From CAVUCE01 sp963739985 (GTDB lineage: Bacteria > Bacteroidota > Ignavibacteria > Ignavibacteriales > Ignavibacteriaceae): 64,000 bases of DNA. Below the pieces are notes generated by a model, which saw only the letters and a program-made list of their open reading frames with translations, was not told where the DNA came from and searched no databases. The stretch lies in NCBI GenBank assembly GCA_963739985.1, contig CAVUCE010000004.1:62001-126000 (forward strand). Reading direction: 5' to 3'. Of the stretch, positions 60,344 through 64,000 are shown in pieces (within the stretch, counting starts at the first letter, position 1; each line of letters begins with the position of its first letter). The position numbers and the translations under genes were made by a program.

Positions 60344-62558
60344 TCATTATATTCGGTATTGTTTTATAATATATCTCAGCAAGAACCTTTACATCTATAA
60401 CTATTTCATTATTTATCTTTAACGAACTCCCTGTAACTTTTCCAAGTTCTGAAAAACTTTGTTCGGAAGATTGCATTAATTTTTCAAATTCATTTTTCAC
60501 ATCAGGAGATACTGAAACAATTATTCTTGATTGACTTTCCGAAAACAGACTAAAATCAATTCTTGTTTTAATTGGAACTTTAACTTCCGCACCTAATAAA
60601 TTCGATTCATTGATTACACAGCATTCAGCTAATGCGGCAGAAATTCCGCCTTCTGATATATCATGAGCTGAGTTTATAAATTTATTTTCGATAGCATGTA
60701 AGAGAGCTTCTTGTAATTTTTTCTCAATTTCTAAATCCATTTTAGGTGAATCGCCGGCAACTTTACCATGAATAACTTTTAGAAATTCACTTCCGCCGAG
60801 TTCCTCATTGTCTTCACCTAACAGATAAATCAAATCACCTTCGTTCTTAAAATAAGAAGTTGTAATATTTTCAAGATTTTCAATTAAACCCACCATTCCA
60901 ATTGTCGGCGTTGGATACACAGCAGTATTTGGTGATTCATTATAAAAACTGACATTACCACCGGTAACTGGAGTTTCAAAAAACCGGCAAGCTTCTCCCA
61001 TTCCCTCAATTGCTTGTTTAAATTGCCAATACATTTCCGGTTTGTAAGGATTTCCAAAATTCAAACAATTAGTAATTGCAAGCGGAACTCCACCGGAACA
61101 AACAATATTTCTAGCTGATTCCGCAACCGCAATTTTAGTTCCTTCTTTAGGATTTAGATAAACATATCTTGAATTACAATCGGTTTTAACTGCAAGAGCT
61201 TTGTTAGTGCCTTTAACATAAATTACAGCTGAATCACAACCCGGTCCAACAATTGTATTTGTTCTAACCATAGAATCATACTGATTATAAACCCACTTTT
61301 TTGAAACAATATTTGGCGAAGAGAACACTTTCAAAAATGCGTCCTTAATATTATCAGGTTCTCTCAAAGAATTAAAATCAAAATTTTGTGTTTTTTTTAA
61401 GTACTCAGGTTCTTTTGTATCACGAAAATAAACAGGTGCTCCTCCTCCTAATACCAATTCAAAAGGCGGAACTTCAACTTTATTCTCTCCTTCATATTCC
61501 ACATGAAGTAAGCCGTCATCTGTTACCTCACCAATTATTTCACAATGCAAATCCCATTTTTCAAATACTTCTTTTACTTTATTTTCATATCCTTTTTTTA
61601 CAGTACAAAGCATTCTTTCCTGACTTTCGGAAAGCATAATTTCATAAGCCGACATTCCTTTTTCTCTTAGAGGAACTTTGCTTAAGTCAATCTTCATACC
61701 TGATTCACCTTTAGCACTCATCTCACAAGTAGAACAAGAAATCCCAGCAGCTCCCATATCTTGAATACCGATTAGCCAATCATTTTTAATAATTTCAAGA
61801 GAAGCTTCCAGCAGTAATTTTTCAGTAAACGGATCGCCAACTTGAACGGAAGGTCTTTTAGCTTCTGATTTTTCGGATATTTCTTCTGACGCAAAAGTAG
61901 CGCCATGAATACCGTCTCTTCCGGTTGAGGAACCTACAATCATAACAGGATTACCTTTACCTTTTGAAGTTGCGCTTGCAGACTCACCAACTTTTACAAT
62001 TCCAACCGCCATCGCATTTACTAAAGGATTATCTTTATATGATTCATCAAAATAAACTTCACCTGCAACTGTCGGAACTCCAAAACTATTTCCGTAATCC
62101 CCAATTCCCCGGACAACTCCATCAAATAGGAATCTGGTTCTAGCATCTTCTAAGGTACCGAATCTTAAAGAATTTAAAGAGGCAATCGGCCTAGCACCCA
62201 TAGTAAAAATATCACGCATAATTCCGCCAACTCCGGTTGCGGCTCCTTGATATGGTTCAACAGCGGAAGGATGATTATGACTTTCAATCTTAAATGCAAC
62301 CGCAAGACCATCACCAATATCAACCAGCCCAGCGTTTTCTTCACCGGCTCCTACTAATAATTTACCGCCTTCTCTGGGCAAAGTTTTTAGTAACGCAATG
62401 GAATTTTTATAACTGCAATGTTCACTCCACATAACGCTAAAAATCCCCAATTCAGTAAAACTGGGAACCCGACCTAATATCTTGAGAATTCTTTCATATT
62501 CATCTTTAGTCAATCCATGTTCAACAGCTAATTCTAAATTTACTTCCGGTTCTTGCAT
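60336..62558 (-). CDS. purL: Phosphoribosylformylglycinamidine synthase subunit PurL
   Basis: The short PurL type (740 aa), which works with PurS and PurQ in step four of purine synthesis. Visible are MWSEHCSYKNSIALLKTLPR, KIESHNHPSAVEPYQGAATG with GGIMRDIFTMGARPIASLNS, and QDMGAAGISCSTCEMSAKGE, plus the second-half motifs VTGGNVSFYNES and HDISEGGISAALAECC. The two homologous halves are intact. purS and purQ are not next to it; the glutamine amidotransferase at 62931 is not PurQ-like. Confidence 0.97.
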   Translation of the reverse strand: MQEPEVNLELAVEHGLTKDEYERILKILGRVPSFTELGIFSVMWSEHCSYKNSIALLKTLPREGGKLLVGAGEENAGLVDIGDGLAVAFKIESHNHPSAVEPYQGAATGVGGIMRDIFTMGARPIASLNSLRFGTLEDARTRFLFDGVVRGIGDYGNSFGVPTVAGEVYFDESYKDNPLVNAMAVGIVKVGESASATSKGKGNPVMIVGSSTGRDGIHGATFASEEISEKSEAKRPSVQVGDPFTEKLLLEASLEIIKNDWLIGIQDMGAAGISCSTCEMSAKGESGMKIDLSKVPLREKGMSAYEIMLSESQERMLCTVKKGYENKVKEVFEKWDLHCEIIGEVTDDGLLHVEYEGENKVEVPPFELVLGGGAPVYFRDTKEPEYLKKTQNFDFNSLREPDNIKDAFLKVFSSPNIVSKKWVYNQYDSMVRTNTIVGPGCDSAVIYVKGTNKALAVKTDCNSRYVYLNPKEGTKIAVAESARNIVCSGGVPLAITNCLNFGNPYKPEMYWQFKQAIEGMGEACRFFETPVTGGNVSFYNESPNTAVYPTPTIGMVGLIENLENITTSYFKNEGDLIYLLGEDNEELGGSEFLKVIHGKVAGDSPKMDLEIEKKLQEALLHAIENKFINSAHDISEGGISAALAECCVINESNLLGAEVKVPIKTRIDFSLFSESQSRIIVSVSPDVKNEFEKLMQSSEQSFSELGKVTGSSLKINNEIVIDVKVLAEIYYKTIPNIMNA

Positions 62559-62597
62559 TTTGATTTTCCTGGGTTAAAAATTGCATAAGTTAGATAA

Positions 62598-62628
62598 CAA
62601 ATATAAGAATTATAATTTAGCTAAAGAA
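62598..62628 (-). promoter_or_regulatory. Possible purL promoter
   Basis: Minus-strand TATATTTG (62598-62605) with TTCTTT (62623-62628) 17 nt upstream, about 40 nt before the purL ATG. The -10 matches other promoters in the window; the -35 is weak. Confidence 0.4.
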
Positions 62629-62732
62629 GGATGAAATTTAATTTGACAACCCGAATTTCTTTAACTATGTTACCCGATAAATATCCGCATAATTCATATT
62701 GAGAATTATTTAGCAAAAACAAAGGGATAACC

Positions 62733-62761
62733 ATATATACCATTCGTCACATGGTATATAT
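62733..62761. repeat. Inverted repeat upstream of the amidotransferase gene
   Basis: ATATATACCAT-(7 nt)-ATGGTATATAT, perfect 11-bp arms with loop TCGTCAC, 170 nt upstream of the + gene and 175 nt upstream of purL. It may be an operator. Confidence 0.5.
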
Positions 62762-62930
62762 TTCCCGGATTTATAATACAGTAAATTTAAAATCTATTCT
62801 TCAATTAGTAAAGTTGAGAATTATCACACATCAAAAGCAGTGAACTGAGACCTATTTTTAGGTATATACTTCCTTTTTAAAGTTTAAAATATATAGCATG
62901 AAATTCTGTTAATAATTAAAGTAGGTAAAA

Positions 62931-63617
62931 ATGAGAATTCACGTATTTCAACACGTTCAATATGAAGATATTGGCTCAATTGCCGAATGGATTCAAAAGA
63001 ATGATCATAAAGTAAATTATTCAAAGTTTTATGAAAATTTTAAATTTCCCAATATTGATGATTTTGATCTCTTAATAGTTATGGGCGGTCCGATGAGCAC
63101 CTCCGACGATATAAAATTTCCTTGGCTGAAAGAAGAAAAGAAATTTATCAAGGAAGCAATAGAACAAGGGAAATATATTCTAGGAATTTGTTTAGGTGCC
63201 CAATTAATTGCAGAATGTTTAGGCTCGAATGTTCATCACAATAAGCAAAAAGAGATAGGCTGGTATAGCATTAGGAAATCAGAAAATTCAATTAATAACG
63301 GATTACTTCCCGAAATTTTAAAAACTTTCCACTGGCACGGTGATACTTTCGATCTTCCCAAAGATGCAATTTTACTCGCAAGTAGTGAGGCAACTGAAAA
63401 CCAGGCATTTCTGTATAAATATAAAATTGCCGGACTTCAATTTCATATGGAAGTTACGGAAGAAAGTCTGCAAAGCATGGTTTCTCATGGCAAAGAAGAA
63501 TTAGTACCAGACAAATACGTTCAATCTGAAGATGAACTTTTAGAAAAAGCCAATTTGATCAAGCTCAATAATTCTTTCATGGAAGTTTTTTTGAATAACT
63601 TCATAACTCAAATTTAA
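62931..63617 (+). CDS. Class I glutamine amidotransferase (GMP synthase-like domain)
   Basis: A 228-aa stand-alone GATase1 protein. The catalytic cysteine is in GICLGAQLIAE and the His-Glu pair in LQFHMEVTEE. The ATG at 62931 has AGGT upstream. Proteins of this type (similar to GuaA N-domains and to YfeJ) lack an attached synthetase, and their partner is unknown. It ends convergently with the exonuclease gene; the two stop codons share two bases. Confidence 0.88.
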   Translation: MRIHVFQHVQYEDIGSIAEWIQKNDHKVNYSKFYENFKFPNIDDFDLLIVMGGPMSTSDDIKFPWLKEEKKFIKEAIEQGKYILGICLGAQLIAECLGSNVHHNKQKEIGWYSIRKSENSINNGLLPEILKTFHWHGDTFDLPKDAILLASSEATENQAFLYKYKIAGLQFHMEVTEESLQSMVSHGKEELVPDKYVQSEDELLEKANLIKLNNSFMEVFLNNFITQI

Positions 63618-64000
63618 GTTACCAAAAATTCATTCCATATTTTATATAACTCATATGTAGCCCGAATATCATTTCCGCAATAAATTGCTATTTCTTTAAT
63701 TCTTCCGGCTTCGTATAAATTTTTGACTTCTATCCCGGAAATTTCCTGAGATTTTGGCGATTTAATTCCAAACGCGTGGCAATAAAAATCAAGATTAAAT
63801 TTTCTGGTTAACCCATAATAAGTTAATTGCTCAAGTAAGTCTATATGCAAAGAAGTATCGAATCTATTCGCAATTAGTGTTTTACTTGGTTTAATTTTTT
63901 TCATCGCAGAACGAATCATTAAAAAAGGAGCATCAAAACCTCTACCGTTAAAAGTTATCACTTGGTCAGTTACTTCAATAATTCTCCAAAAAGATTCAAG
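63614..64000 (-). CDS. 3'-5' exonuclease/RNase H-like domain (partial, 5' end outside window)
   Basis: The C-terminal 128 residues of a DnaQ/PolB-exo-like protein; the frame runs off the right edge (LESFWRIIEVTDQ precedes VITFNGRGFDAPFLMIRSAM). ITFNGRGFD resembles an Exo II motif and YCGND an Exo III YxxxD motif, so the nuclease site seems intact. Homologues are stand-alone exonucleases of unclear role (PF10108-type, predicted polymerase-associated). The first part with Exo I is not visible. Confidence 0.85.
   Translation of the reverse strand, partial: LESFWRIIEVTDQVITFNGRGFDAPFLMIRSAMKKIKPSKTLIANRFDTSLHIDLLEQLTYYGLTRKFNLDFYCHAFGIKSPKSQEISGIEVKNLYEAGRIKEIAIYCGNDIRATYELYKIWNEFLVT

Larger units (their letters stand above)
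62559..62930. other. Divergent intergenic region (372 bp)
   Basis: This region lies between purL (-) and the amidotransferase gene (+). It has a possible purL promoter near 62598-62628 and an 11-bp inverted repeat at 62733-62761. I see no gene in it. Confidence 0.6.

Noticed and set aside
62931..63617. PurQ assignment for the amidotransferase next to purL
   Set aside because: The sequence pattern is GMP synthase-like (GICLGAQ, LQFHMEVTEE) and it is divergent from purL with a 372-bp gap.
1..64000. CRISPR array, prophage or integrase cassette
   Set aside because: No regularly spaced direct repeats, cas genes, phage structural genes or integrase were seen; the only mobile-element gene is the Y1 transposase at 58798.

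Overview
The window is AT-rich bacterial DNA from the Bacteroidota/Chlorobi group, most likely class Ignavibacteria. I infer this from five surface-protein genes or gene remnants that end in a type IX secretion (T9SS) sorting domain with the 'QNYPNPFNP' signature, from a Bacteroidota-like RpoB sequence (DVHYTHYGR), and from promoters reading TTGACt-N17-TATATTTG. The species was not identified.

Positions 1-25.6 kb, all on the minus strand, hold a nearly continuous information-processing superoperon. In transcription order it runs tRNA-Tyr, tRNA-Gly, tRNA-Thr, rpmG, tRNA-Trp, secE, nusG, rplK, rplA, rplJ, rplL, rpoB, rpoC, terminator, then rpsL, rpsG, fusA, tuf, terminator, then the S10 and spc clusters from rpsJ to rplO, which is cut by the window edge. 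Two things stand out: a tRNA-Gln gene lies inside the spc cluster between rplR and rpsE, and a terminator sits only about 30 nt upstream of rpsJ. rpmG occupies the place between tRNA-Thr and tRNA-Trp where tuf is found in many bacteria.

Positions 25.7-35.3 kb carry comM (YifB-type AAA ATPase), a LamG-like T9SS cargo protein, an isolated complex I block (nuoG-nuoH-nuoI), alanine dehydrogenase and an M16 peptidase. A promoter inside the longest M16 reading frame argues for a start about 60 codons downstream of the longest one.

Positions 35.3-47.7 kb are accessory and rich in secreted proteins: a phosphodiester-glycosidase/Ig-like T9SS protein, a phospholipase C/P1-nuclease-like T9SS protein, a decayed GH88 glucuronyl hydrolase, a serine beta-lactamase-like hydrolase, a dimethylformamidase-like T9SS protein, a lipoprotein esterase, and a T9SS BNR-type gene broken by three frameshifts.

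Positions 47.7-64 kb hold rlmB-lgt-hypothetical-hisS (hisS frameshifted), a PTS IIA protein, a TPR protein, a frameshifted large Rossmann-fold protein, a nitric-oxide/iron-sulfur stress module (Rrf2 regulator with a visible operator, polyferredoxin, Ric, hemerythrin), OsmC and FmdB-like proteins, a Y1 (REP-associated type) transposase flanked by small palindromes, yihY-purL, a glutamine amidotransferase and a partial exonuclease.

The five frameshifts in genes of the 46-54 kb region are all of the +1 type. They may be sequence errors or real decay, and I could not decide which. I did not find a clearly new multi-gene system. The best candidates for follow-up are the embedded tRNA-Gln, the spacer palindromes in the two stable-RNA/ribosomal promoters, the Rrf2 operator with its NO module, and the frameshifted hisS.
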